Below, one piece after another: positions 17,890 to 26,945 of a stretch of 64,000 bases of DNA. The notes below the pieces were generated by a model, which was given only the letters and a program-made list of their open reading frames with translations, had not been told where the DNA came from and searched no databases. The translations under genes were made by a program, and so were the position numbers. Each line of letters opens with the position of its first letter. Position 1 is the first letter of the stretch. The stretch is from Bradyrhizobium paxllaeri (GTDB lineage: Bacteria; Pseudomonadota; Alphaproteobacteria; Rhizobiales; Xanthobacteraceae). The stretch covers positions 6,324,001-6,388,000 of the forward strand of contig NZ_CP042968.1 in NCBI RefSeq assembly GCF_001693515.2, written 5' to 3'.

Positions 17890-19464
17890 CTATTGCAGCC
17901 AGGACTGCCGAAGATAGACCCGCTGCGCCGACGGCACAGCGCGGTAACCCTGCAGCTTGTTCGACCACATCTCCCAGCGCAGCGCCGCGGCACAAGGCGT
18001 AATGATGTAGGCCATATCGGCCACGCGCTGCTGCACCGCCCGATAGAGCTTGGTTCGTTCGGCTTCGTCATAGCTCTGCCGCGCTTTGGCCAGCAGTTCG
18101 TCCAGCACGGGATCGGCCGTCTTGCCCGGATTGACCGTGGAGTTCGAGTCCAGCCGGATCGAGATGTTGGTGTCGGGATCCGGGCCCCAAACCAAGCCTG
18201 CCATCGACATCGGCGATTCCGTCGATTGAAAATCGGCGACGAGCTGGCTCCATTCCTTCTGCAGGATCTTAATCCTTATGCCGATGCGTCCGACCATCTG
18301 CTGCATGATCTGCGCAATCTGAACGTCGCCGTAGTTGGCCGGCGAGACCGCAAAGACCGCCTCGAAGCCGGAGGCATAGCCGGCCTCCGCCATCAGTGCC
18401 TTGGCCGCGACCACGTCTTCTTTCATATAGGGCAAGCCGAGCACCTCGCCGCTCGGAACGGCGAACGGCGCTTGCATTGGCGGCAGCGACGCAGTGAGGC
18501 CGGCGAAGCCACGCCAGACGACCTTGGTAATTAGCTCGCGGTTGAGCGCCAGGCTGAAAGCACGGCGAACGCGGACATCGTTGAAGGGCGGCTTGCGCTG
18601 ATCGAACTCGAGCAGCATCAGCCGCGAATAGGACTTTGGGTCGGGTGCCACGATGTCAGGCACATCGCGCATCTGCGTCGCCGAGTCGGGGCGGCCGAGC
18701 CAGGTCAGCTGCACGCTGCCCGCCCGCAGAGCGGCCATGCGACTGGCCTCATCGGGAATGATGCGGAAGTCGAGGCCATCGAGATAAGGCAGGCCCAGCT
18801 CGTAATAGTCGGGATTGCGCTTCATCCGGATCAGCGAATTCGGCCGGAAATCCTCCAGCATGAACGGCCCGGTGCCGGCGCCACCCTTGACGAGGTCGCC
18901 GCGCTGCCTGACGTCTTCGCGGTTGACGATCGCGGAATATTTGATGGTGGCAAGATAGTTGGGGAATGGCGAGAACGGACTGGCGAGGCGGAACACCACC
19001 GTCTTGGGATCCGGCGTTTCGATCGCCTTGATCACCGAGAAGATCGATACCCATGGCGAGCGGGTGGCAGGATCGACCAGGCGCTCGAAGGTGAACTTGA
19101 CGTCCTCGCTGGTGAGCACATTTCCATTGTGGAATTTCACGCCGTCGCGCAGATGGAAAACGAAGGTCTGCGGATCCGGCTTCTCCCATGCGGTGGCGAG
19201 ATCAGGCTCGATATGGCTCGACGTCTCGTCCCACCTCAGCAGGCAGGTATAGATGTGTTCGGCGATGTTGCCCGTCGAGAATGCGGCGGTCTTGTGCGGG
19301 TCGAGACCGATCGGATTCTCGTCCTGGCCGATGGTGAGCACGCCGCCGCGTTTGGGCACCGGCGCTTCGTCCGCCGCTCCCGCCGGCGCGGCGCCGTAGC
19401 CGAGGGCGACAAACCCCGCCCCGGTGGAGCCAAGAAATTGCCTTCGCGTGATGTAGGCCCTCAT
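17890..19464 (-). CDS. dppA: Peptide ABC transporter substrate-binding protein, Tat-exported
   Basis: A 524-aa SBP family 5 protein and the first gene of the operon. The N-terminus has a twin-arginine signal (TRRQFLGSTGAGFVALG), so it is probably exported folded by Tat. The mature part shows hallmarks of the family: DPHKTAAFSTGNIAEHIYTC near the start and FHLRDGVKFHNG. The ligand cannot be read from sequence; the operon's amidase hints at an amide-containing substrate. ATG 19464 is chosen over GTG 19476 because GGAGAG is well spaced to it. Confidence 0.9.
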   Translation of the reverse strand: MRAYITRRQFLGSTGAGFVALGYGAAPAGAADEAPVPKRGGVLTIGQDENPIGLDPHKTAAFSTGNIAEHIYTCLLRWDETSSHIEPDLATAWEKPDPQTFVFHLRDGVKFHNGNVLTSEDVKFTFERLVDPATRSPWVSIFSVIKAIETPDPKTVVFRLASPFSPFPNYLATIKYSAIVNREDVRQRGDLVKGGAGTGPFMLEDFRPNSLIRMKRNPDYYELGLPYLDGLDFRIIPDEASRMAALRAGSVQLTWLGRPDSATQMRDVPDIVAPDPKSYSRLMLLEFDQRKPPFNDVRVRRAFSLALNRELITKVVWRGFAGLTASLPPMQAPFAVPSGEVLGLPYMKEDVVAAKALMAEAGYASGFEAVFAVSPANYGDVQIAQIMQQMVGRIGIRIKILQKEWSQLVADFQSTESPMSMAGLVWGPDPDTNISIRLDSNSTVNPGKTADPVLDELLAKARQSYDEAERTKLYRAVQQRVADMAYIITPCAAALRWEMWSNKLQGYRAVPSAQRVYLRQSWLQ

Positions 19465-19529
19465 AGCTCTCTCCACCAGCCCGGTCGAAGGGGAATTTCG
19501 GGCTGCGCACCAAAGCGCGCAGCCGCGCG

Positions 19530-20952
19530 CTAGGATGCGGCCTTGAGGGAGCCCACAAGGCGCGGGTCGGAGTATTTTTTCGTAACTCCCGCGCGACGCA
19601 GATCCTCGGCGTAGAGCTCTACCAGCTTGGCGATGACCTCAGGATGCATCGTCGCGACGTTGGTCGTCTGTTTCGGATCCGTGCGCAGATCGTAGAGCTC
19701 GATCGGCTCGCTCGGGGTCGCATACAGCAGCGACCAGTCCTGCGTGGTGATAGTCACTGGCTGCCACTCGACGACGGTCCGCATGAGATCGTCGACCACT
19801 TCGACGCTTTCGCCGGGATTGGCGAGCGGCAGCGCCGTCAGCACATGGTCGCGTCCTGCGAACGCCTCGCCTCTTACCGCAGGAAGCAGCGACAAGCCTT
19901 GCATCTCGGGCAGACGCTGTAGGCCGGCCATATCGCAGATCGTCGGCGCGAGATCGAGCGCACAGGCAAGCTTGCTGGTTCGTCCAGGCTTTGCGCCCGG
20001 CACGTGGATCAGCAGCGGCACCTTGGCGATCTCTTCGTAAAGCGGCGAACGCATCCAGGTCGCTTCGCCGGGCGCGCGGCGTACCATCTTGCCCATCAGC
20101 CCGTGCTCGCCGAGCAGGAAGCCGTGGTCGGAGACGAAGATGATGGCGGTGGAATCCTCGATGCCGAGATAGGCAAGTTGGTCAAGCAGATGGCCGATCC
20201 AGCGATCGACGAGCTCGAGCTCGCCGCTATAGAGCGCGCGGGCGACTGCGATATCGCGATCGGTCATGCCGTGCTTCTTGCAATCGCCATAGGGCGGATG
20301 CACGCGTTCGCCGGCATAATCGGGCAGATAGTGGCGAGTATAATAAGCTGGCGGATCCCAAGGCTCATGCGGATCCCAGGTGTCGACCAGTGCGAAGAAC
20401 TTGTCCTCGTAGACCTGCTCCAGGCATTTCGCCGCCTGCACCATGGTGAGCGGCGCCGGACAATCCATCTCGCCGGTGCGGGGATCTGGCTTCACCTTGC
20501 CGGTGATCGGCCATTGCGGCAGCTTGCCTTCGCCCTGGCGCTTCGTTTTGTTGGGCGCGCTGTAAGAAGAGTAGTGCGGCGTTCCCAAGAGCTGGGACTT
20601 CATATCGTAGAAGAAATTGAAGCCGCGATCGTATGAATAGCCGTTGACCTGGTAGAACGGCGTATCGACCACGCCGAGCGTGGTGTAACCCACTTCCGTC
20701 AATGCGGTTGCAATTGAGCGATCCGCGCGCGGCAGTGCGCCCCAGCCGACGCCGGCAAAAGCGGGCTTGCCGGTAAGATAATCGTAGCGGGCGGGGACGG
20801 TCGGAAAGCTCGACGCATAATAACGGTCGAACACCATCGACTTGGCGGCAAGCCGGTCGAGGTTCGGTGTGCGGACGTGACCGCCGTTGTAACCGAGCAT
20901 ATCGGGTCCGGACGGTATCGGAAACGATCATGAGTATGCGATCTACGGCCAC
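19530..20952 (-). pseudogene. Sulfatase-superfamily gene with a one-base frameshift near its 5' end
   Basis: An alkaline-phosphatase-superfamily hydrolase of about 474 aa when reconstructed. It starts at GTG 20952 after AAAGGGAGG and reads VAVDRILMIVSDTVR, the metal-binding N-terminal strand. The frame then breaks: one extra base near 20907 separates it from the expected DMLGYNGG, which resumes at 20900 and runs intact to 19530. The later metal motif SDHGFLLGEHG is present. The catalytic position reads TVPAR instead of Cys/Ser-x-Pro-x-Arg, so the formylglycine precursor is replaced by Thr. The insertion could be a sequencing error; otherwise the gene is inactivated or made from an internal start. 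Confidence 0.75.
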
Positions 20953-21015
20953 CTGTAATCCTCCCTTTATCGTTGAGTAAAACATCACACAGCACTTTCG
21001 ACCGGTCAAGTAGTA

Positions 21016-21028
21016 ACATATCACATGT
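21016..21028. promoter_or_regulatory. Candidate operator in the sulfatase/GntR divergent promoter
   Basis: ACAT-ATCAC-ATGT forms a 4-bp inverted repeat with a 5-bp centre, 48 bp before the GntR start. A related half site, AACATCACAC, lies near 20980. FCD-type GntR proteins usually bind short palindromes in their own divergent promoters, so this is a plausible site. The match is short. Confidence 0.3.
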
Positions 21029-21075
21029 CACACATTTATTGTTGCGAATCTGGATGCCCCCTGCTACGAAGGCGC

Positions 21076-21795
21076 ATGGAAGCGCTTCAAAATGGTCCTT
21101 TGGGTTTGGTTTCGGCGCCAAGCCTGCGCGAACAGGCGCGACAGGTTATCCGCGGCCTGGTCATCACCGGGCAAATGCAGCCGGATCAGCTCTATTCGGT
21201 CCCCCGTCTGGCGGCCGAACTTGGCGTGTCGGCAACGCCGGTGCGGGAAGCCCTGCTCGATCTCGAACGCGAAGGCCTGCTGCAAGCGGAGCGCAACCGC
21301 GGCTTTCGCGTGGTGTCGCTGTCGCTGAGCGAACTCAATGAGACCTTCGCCATCCGCCTTCTGCTCGAAGTGCCAAGCGTCGGCGACATCGCCCAGGGCG
21401 GATTGTCGAAGCAGCAACTCGACGAACTCTATCAACTGGCCGAGGCCACGCAGCAAACGGCAGACGCCGGCGATCTGATCGCGTTTCTCGATGCGGATCT
21501 CAAATTCCACGTTCAGCTGATTGCCACGCTCGGCAATCGCTCGCTTGCCAAGCTGGTCGAGACGCTGAGAGACCGCGTGCGCCTGCACGGCTTTGCCGGC
21601 AACGACTCGCCGCGGGATTTTCTCAAGCAATCGGCGGCCGAACATTTCAAGCTGCTCGACTATGTATCGAAGCGCGACCGGGCCGGCGCCGAAGCGACCA
21701 TGCAACGCCACCTCGAAAGGTCGCGCGGGGCATGGGGCGACAGGCACAACGCCGCACAGGCTGCAAGAGCCGCCGTTCTCGACGACTCGTCCTGA
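21076..21795 (+). CDS. GntR-family (FCD subfamily) transcriptional regulator
   Basis: A 239-aa regulator. The N-terminal winged helix covers residues 15-80 (VPRLAAELGVSATPVREALL is the recognition unit). A helical FCD ligand-binding domain follows, with metal-ligand-like D and H residues (DLKFHVQLI, AAEHFKLLDYV). ATG 21076 has AAGG upstream. It is divergent from the sulfatase-like gene and upstream of the SDR, and probably controls one or both in response to a carboxylate ligand. Confidence 0.88.
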   Translation: MEALQNGPLGLVSAPSLREQARQVIRGLVITGQMQPDQLYSVPRLAAELGVSATPVREALLDLEREGLLQAERNRGFRVVSLSLSELNETFAIRLLLEVPSVGDIAQGGLSKQQLDELYQLAEATQQTADAGDLIAFLDADLKFHVQLIATLGNRSLAKLVETLRDRVRLHGFAGNDSPRDFLKQSAAEHFKLLDYVSKRDRAGAEATMQRHLERSRGAWGDRHNAAQAARAAVLDDSS

Positions 21796-21927
21796 CCGCG
21801 GCGCCCCCTCTCCTTCCGACCGTTCATTTGCAAAGCAATCCACTTCCCGCGCCTTTGCTGGCGATCGCATTGCCATGGCAAGGCGCGCGCGAGCCAATTC
21901 CGAACAATATTAGCAAAGAGGATCGCC

Positions 21928-22674
21928 ATGAGACTGAAAGACAAGATCGCAATCGTGACAGGCGGCGGCTCCGGCTTCGGCGAGGGCATCGTCCGCAAAT
22001 TCGTTGAGGAAGGCGCGCGCGTGGTCATTGCCGACCGCGACGAGGCCGCCGCAGAGCGCGTGGCCGGCGCACTTCCCGGCAGGACCATCGCGGCCGTCGC
22101 CGATATCTCCAACGAATCCGGCTTCGCAGCGGTCGTGCAGAAAACCCATCGGGAATTCGGCGGCCTCGACATCCTGGTCAACAACGCGGGTGTCGGTCAC
22201 ACGCCGCAGCCGCTGGAAACCGTGACAGACGAGATGTTCGACAGGATCGCCAACGTCAACATCAAGTCGATCTACTATGGCGCAAAGGCCGTGGTGCCGC
22301 ATTTCAAGCAGCGGAAATACGGTGTCGTGCTCAACGTTGCCTCCACCGGCGGGGTCAGCCCGCGGCCAAACCTGACCTGGTACAATGCATCGAAGGGCTG
22401 GGTCATCACCGCGACGCGCGCCATGGCCGTGGAGCTTGCGCCGTTCGGCATCCGCGTCAACGCCATCAATCCCGTCGCCGGCGAAACGCCGCTGCTCAAG
22501 ACCTTTATGGGGCAGGACACGCCGGAGATCCGCGCCAAATTCCTCTCGACGATTCCAATCGGCCGTTTCTCCACGCCCGAGGACATGGGCAACGCCGCAG
22601 CGTTCCTGTGTTCCGACGAGGCCAGCATGATCACGGGCGTCGCCATGGAAGTCGACGGCGGCCGTTGCATCTGA
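21928..22674 (+). CDS. Short-chain dehydrogenase/reductase (FabG-like)
   Basis: A classical 248-aa SDR with cofactor loop TGGGSGFG (11-18), NNAG, and catalytic N111, S139, Y152 and K156 (YNASK). It oxidises or reduces a hydroxyl/keto substrate with NAD(P); an acidic residue at the end of beta2 (D36 in IADRD) favours NAD. AGAGG precedes the ATG. It lies downstream of the GntR regulator and convergent with the aldehyde dehydrogenase, which suggests a small catabolic module. The substrate is unknown. Confidence 0.9.
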   Translation: MRLKDKIAIVTGGGSGFGEGIVRKFVEEGARVVIADRDEAAAERVAGALPGRTIAAVADISNESGFAAVVQKTHREFGGLDILVNNAGVGHTPQPLETVTDEMFDRIANVNIKSIYYGAKAVVPHFKQRKYGVVLNVASTGGVSPRPNLTWYNASKGWVITATRAMAVELAPFGIRVNAINPVAGETPLLKTFMGQDTPEIRAKFLSTIPIGRFSTPEDMGNAAAFLCSDEASMITGVAMEVDGGRCI

Positions 22675-22692
22675 CGCGATCACCTGGCGAAT

Positions 22693-22712
22693 GGCGGCGG
22701 CGCATCGCCGCC
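22693..22712. terminator. Convergent terminator hairpin
   Basis: GGCGGCG (22693-22699) pairs with CGCCGCC (22706-22712), and flanking GAATG/CATTC extends the stem imperfectly. It lies between the convergent SDR and aldehyde dehydrogenase genes. Confidence 0.5.
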
Positions 22713-22726
22713 GGCATTCGCATTTG

Positions 22727-24208
22727 TCAGCCGTGATAGATCGAAATGGTCTTGGTCGTGGCAAAGCCGTAGAGGGCCTCAAAGCCCTTCTCGCGGCCAT
22801 GGCCCGAACGCTTGACGCCGCCGAACGGCAGCTCGATGCCACCGCCTGCACCGTAATTGTTGATGAAGACCTGTCCCGATTGAATGGCCCGCGCCAGGCG
22901 GAACTGCCGGCCGCCATCGCTCGTCCAGATTCCACAAACGAGGCCAAAGGGCGTGCCGTTTGCCAGCTCGATTGCCTGCTGCTCGCCGTCAAACGGCATG
23001 ATCACCTGGACGGGCCCGAAGATTTCCTCCTGCGCAAGGCGGTGGCTTCGCGGAACGTCGCGGATCAAGGTCGGCGTGACATAGGCGCCGCCCGCAGGCG
23101 CATCGGCCACGATGGTGCCCTGCGCGGCGAGACGCGCGCCGCCACGCTCGGCCAGCGCAATGTAGCCTTCGACGATGTCCTTCTGCCGACGCGAGACCAC
23201 GGGGCCGACATCGAGATCGGACAGCGCCGGCCCCACCCTCAGCTTCCGGTAGGCATCGGCCATGCGTGAAGCGACCTCTTCATAGACCGATCGCTCGACG
23301 AGGATCCGCGACGACGCCGAGCAAGTCTGGCCGGCATTCTGAATGCCTGCCATCACCAGGAACGGCAGCGCCCGATCGAGATCGGCATCGGCAAACACCA
23401 CCTGCGGCGATTTACCGCCGAGTTCCAGCGTAACCGGCACGGCATTGCGCGCGGCGGCCGCCTGCACCAGACCGCCCGTCGTCACCGAGCCCGTGAAGGA
23501 AATGTGATTGATGCCGGGATGGGCGGACAAGGCCGCGCCAGCTTCCTCGCCGGTGCCGGTGACAAGGTTGAGCGCGCCAGCCGGCAATCCCGCTTCTTCC
23601 GCGATGCGGGTGAACTCGATCACCGTGAGGCAGGCTTCTTCCGCCGGCTTCACGACAGCGGCGTTGCCCATCGCAAGCGCCGCACCGAGGCTGCGCCCGA
23701 TGATCTGCATCGGATAGTTCCAGGGAATGATGTGAGCGGTGACACCATGCGGCTCATAGATCGTGAGGGCAGTGAATCCCGACCGATAGGGAATGGTATC
23801 GCCGTGAACCTTGTCGGCCGCGGCGCCGTAGAATTCGCAGTAGCGCGCCAGCGCCTCGACATCGGCCCGCGCCTGCTTCAGCGGCTTGCCGACGTCGCGC
23901 GCCTCGAGCTCCGTCAACAGGTCGATATTCTTAAGGACGCCCTCGCCGATCCGATGCAGAATGCGACCGCGCTCGGTCGCCGACAAACGTCCCCACTCGC
24001 CGGCCAACGCCGCCCGGGCAGCCTGAACCGCGCGATCGATGTCCTCGCTGCTGCCCCGGGCAATGTCCGCAAGATGCGAGCCATCGGACGGATCCGGAAT
24101 CGCGAGACGCCGTCCATCGGCAGCATCGACCCAGCGGCCGGCGATGTAGTTGCGGTAAACCCGTGCCGAGTTTGACGGGTTGTGCTCCAGAGTTTGATCT
24201 TGCTGCAT
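22727..24208 (-). CDS. Aldehyde dehydrogenase family protein
   Basis: A 493-aa NAD(P)-dependent aldehyde dehydrogenase. The general base is E262 (LELGGKSP) and the nucleophile C296 (GQTCSASS); the IIPWNYP and GGVKRSGHGREKG motifs are present. The start at ATG 24208 follows AGAGGAG; the longer open frame has no ribosome site. It lies 31 bp downstream of lpd on the same strand, so it may be co-transcribed with the bkd operon and oxidise an aldehyde of branched-chain metabolism. The substrate is not readable from sequence. Confidence 0.9.
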   Translation of the reverse strand: MQQDQTLEHNPSNSARVYRNYIAGRWVDAADGRRLAIPDPSDGSHLADIARGSSEDIDRAVQAARAALAGEWGRLSATERGRILHRIGEGVLKNIDLLTELEARDVGKPLKQARADVEALARYCEFYGAAADKVHGDTIPYRSGFTALTIYEPHGVTAHIIPWNYPMQIIGRSLGAALAMGNAAVVKPAEEACLTVIEFTRIAEEAGLPAGALNLVTGTGEEAGAALSAHPGINHISFTGSVTTGGLVQAAAARNAVPVTLELGGKSPQVVFADADLDRALPFLVMAGIQNAGQTCSASSRILVERSVYEEVASRMADAYRKLRVGPALSDLDVGPVVSRRQKDIVEGYIALAERGGARLAAQGTIVADAPAGGAYVTPTLIRDVPRSHRLAQEEIFGPVQVIMPFDGEQQAIELANGTPFGLVCGIWTSDGGRQFRLARAIQSGQVFINNYGAGGGIELPFGGVKRSGHGREKGFEALYGFATTKTISIYHG

Positions 24209-24239
24209 GACGTCTCCTCTTGGTTCGTTATCGTTTCCA

Positions 24240-25634
24240 TCAGACATGCAAGCCGCGCCCCAAAGCGCCGAACGCAGCCTCGTGAATTGCTTCGCTCCGC
24301 GTCGGGTGGGCGCCGATGGTGCCAGCGATGTCTTCAAGCACCGCTCCCATCTCAATGGCAAGTGCGAGTGAGGACGTCAATTCCGACACCCCCGCCCCTA
24401 CCGCCTGCGCTCCCAGCACGAGGTGGTCGCTGGCCCGCGCCACGATCCGTACGAAACCCGCATCATCCATCTGCGTCAGGGCCCGGCCGTTGGCAGCAAA
24501 GGGAAATGTCGCGACCTTGACGTCGTGACCGTCCATCTTGGCTTGTTCCGGCGTGTATCCCACTGATGCGACCTCCGGATCGGTGAAGCAGACCGCCGGA
24601 ATGGCGACGGCGTCAAAGGAACGGCGCTTTCCCGCCATGATCTCCGCCACCATCGCGCCCTGCGCCATGGCGCGATGCGCCAGCATCGGCTCTCCCGTGA
24701 GATCGCCGATCGCCCAGACGTTGGACATGGACGTCTCGCAACGGTCATTGATTTTGACGAATTTTCCGTCCATCGCGAGGTCGAGCCGCTCCAGCCCGAA
24801 CCCTTTGGTGCGAGGCTCGCGCCCGACCGCGACCAGGAACTTGTCGGCCGGCAGTTCGCGCAGGCCATGCCCGCGCTGCTCGATCAGAAGGCTCTCGCCG
24901 CCGGCGGTCAGCCCCTGCGCCTGCGCCGAGGTGATGACGCTTACCTTGAGTTCTTCCAGTCTGCGCGCCACCGGCCGCGTTAGCGCCGTATCCCACTTAG
25001 GCAGGATCCGCTCATCGGCCTCGACAACCGTCACATTCGATCCGAGCTTTGCAAAGGCGATCCCCAGTTCAAGACCGATATAGCCCGCACCGACGACCAC
25101 GAGCCGCGCGGGAATTTCCGGCAGCGACAGCAAGTCGGTCGATGAGATGACATTGCCAGCGAATGGCAGGGTCTTGATCGCCTGCGGCACCGAGCCGGTT
25201 GCGAGAACGAGATGCCTGGCACGATAGGACATTGTCGTGCCCGCCGTTACAACCGTGACGGTCTTGCCATCCACGATTTCGGCCATGCCCGGGATCACCG
25301 ACACACCGCTCTTCTTGAGCAACGCCGCTACACCGCCGGTCAGGCGGTTCACGACCGAATCCTTCCACGCGACGGTGCGCGCGAAATCAAGTCGCACCTG
25401 TTTGACGCTCAAGCCGAACGACGTCATCTCGCCGTGACGACCAGCGCTGTGGAAGGCGTCCGCAGCGTGGATCAGCGCCTTGGAAGGGATGCAGCCGACA
25501 TTCAGGCACGTGCCGCCGAGCGCCGCACTTTCGATGAGGACGGTGCGCAATCCCAGCTGCCCGGCACGAATGGCCGCGACATAGCCGCCAGGCCCTCCGC
25601 CGATAATCACGACTTCTGCGGCGCTATCCTGCAT
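24240..25634 (-). CDS. lpd: Dihydrolipoyl dehydrogenase (E3) of the branched-chain complex
   Basis: A 464-aa flavoprotein with FAD loop GGGPGG, redox cysteines C43 and C48 (GGTCLNVGC), NAD-binding GAGYIGLELG, and the C-terminal HPTRSE catalytic His-Glu. It reoxidises the lipoyl group of E2. Its ATG begins one base after the E2 stop, so it is the E3 dedicated to this operon. The longer open frame to 25715 overlaps E2 and has no signal for initiation. Confidence 0.92.
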   Translation of the reverse strand: MQDSAAEVVIIGGGPGGYVAAIRAGQLGLRTVLIESAALGGTCLNVGCIPSKALIHAADAFHSAGRHGEMTSFGLSVKQVRLDFARTVAWKDSVVNRLTGGVAALLKKSGVSVIPGMAEIVDGKTVTVVTAGTTMSYRARHLVLATGSVPQAIKTLPFAGNVISSTDLLSLPEIPARLVVVGAGYIGLELGIAFAKLGSNVTVVEADERILPKWDTALTRPVARRLEELKVSVITSAQAQGLTAGGESLLIEQRGHGLRELPADKFLVAVGREPRTKGFGLERLDLAMDGKFVKINDRCETSMSNVWAIGDLTGEPMLAHRAMAQGAMVAEIMAGKRRSFDAVAIPAVCFTDPEVASVGYTPEQAKMDGHDVKVATFPFAANGRALTQMDDAGFVRIVARASDHLVLGAQAVGAGVSELTSSLALAIEMGAVLEDIAGTIGAHPTRSEAIHEAAFGALGRGLHV

Positions 25635-25635
25635 G

Positions 25636-26943
25636 TCAGTTCCCAACCAGTAGAAGTGCCGGCGCTTCCAGCAGCTCTTTCGTGCGCCGGATGAATTGCG
25701 CAGCCTCAAAGCCATCGATGATGCGATGATCGAACGAGGACGACAGGTTCATCATCATGCGGGGAACGAATTGATCGCCCTGCCATACCGGGCGGATCAT
25801 CATCCGGTTGACCCCGATGATCGCCAGCTCCGGCCGGTTGATAACAGGCGTCGTTGCGATGCCGCCGAGATCGCCGAGGCTGGTGACGGTGATGGTGGAG
25901 CCGCTCAACTCTTCGCGCCGTGCGCTGCCCTGCCGTGCTGACTCCGCGAGCCGCTTGATCTCTGCTGCGCTGGTCCAGAGATCGAGTGCTTCGGCATGGA
26001 AGAGCACCGGCACCATCAGGCCTGAAGGAGTTTGTGTAGCGATGCCGACATGAACGGCGCCATGCCGGCTGACGAGTTCCTTGTCGTCGTCATAGGTTCC
26101 GTTGACTTGCGGAAAATCGCACACTGCGTGCACCAGGGCCGCGACGACGAAAGGCAGGACGGTCAGTTTCGGCCGGCTCCCGGCAAACCTCGCGTTCAGC
26201 TGTTTGCGCAGTTCATCGAGCGCCGTAACATCGACCTCCTCGATATAGGAGAAATGCGCCACACGCCGGGTCGACTCCGCCATTCTCTCGGCGATCCTGC
26301 GGCGCAGGCCGACGACCTTGATCTGCTCGACAGAATCGTCGCGTTGCGCGATCCGTGGACCGGCGCTCGCGGTCGATCGGTTTTGAACGTAGCCGGCGAG
26401 ATCGTCATGCGTGATTCGGCCGGCGGCCCCGCTGCCCGAAACCAGACGAAGATCAATTCCTGCCTCACGCGCCCGCGCCCTGATTGCGGGCGACGCAATC
26501 GACCGCACGGGAGCGAGCTTCACCTCGACACCGGCCGCGCCGTTGCGATGGGCATTGGTAGGGTGGCCATCGTTCGGCCGACGATCATAAGGCTGTTCCG
26601 CCTGGACCAGAGAACCTGCTTGTGGGTCAACCGGCACATCGTTTGCTAAAGCGCGACCGTCAGGCCGAGCGACGGCTTTGTCGTTGGCGACGTCATCATT
26701 TGCGCCAAAACGAATACCTACCAAGGGACTCCCAACCGCGAGACGCGCGCCCAGCTCTCCGCCGAGCTCGACGACCACGCCCGCCCTCGGCGAAGGAATC
26801 TCAACCGTCGCCTTGTCCGTCATGACAGCGGCCAGGATCTGATCCTCCCTGACCGTCTCGCCGACCGCGACATGCCATTCGACGATCTCGGCCTCGGCAA
26901 CGCCCTCTCCCACGTCGGGAAGTTTGACTAGCTCGACGGGCAT
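25636..26943 (-). CDS. bkdB: Branched-chain alpha-keto acid dehydrogenase E2 (lipoamide acyltransferase)
   Basis: A 435-aa E2 with one lipoyl domain (K44 in MTDKATVEI), a linker of about 60 residues, the E1/E3-binding domain near 153-190, and a catalytic domain ending with H406 and D410 in SFDHRIIDG. It transfers the branched acyl group to CoA. The ATG starts two bases after the bkdA2 stop. Confidence 0.93.
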   Translation of the reverse strand: MPVELVKLPDVGEGVAEAEIVEWHVAVGETVREDQILAAVMTDKATVEIPSPRAGVVVELGGELGARLAVGSPLVGIRFGANDDVANDKAVARPDGRALANDVPVDPQAGSLVQAEQPYDRRPNDGHPTNAHRNGAAGVEVKLAPVRSIASPAIRARAREAGIDLRLVSGSGAAGRITHDDLAGYVQNRSTASAGPRIAQRDDSVEQIKVVGLRRRIAERMAESTRRVAHFSYIEEVDVTALDELRKQLNARFAGSRPKLTVLPFVVAALVHAVCDFPQVNGTYDDDKELVSRHGAVHVGIATQTPSGLMVPVLFHAEALDLWTSAAEIKRLAESARQGSARREELSGSTITVTSLGDLGGIATTPVINRPELAIIGVNRMMIRPVWQGDQFVPRMMMNLSSSFDHRIIDGFEAAQFIRRTKELLEAPALLLVGN

Positions 26944-26945
26944 TC

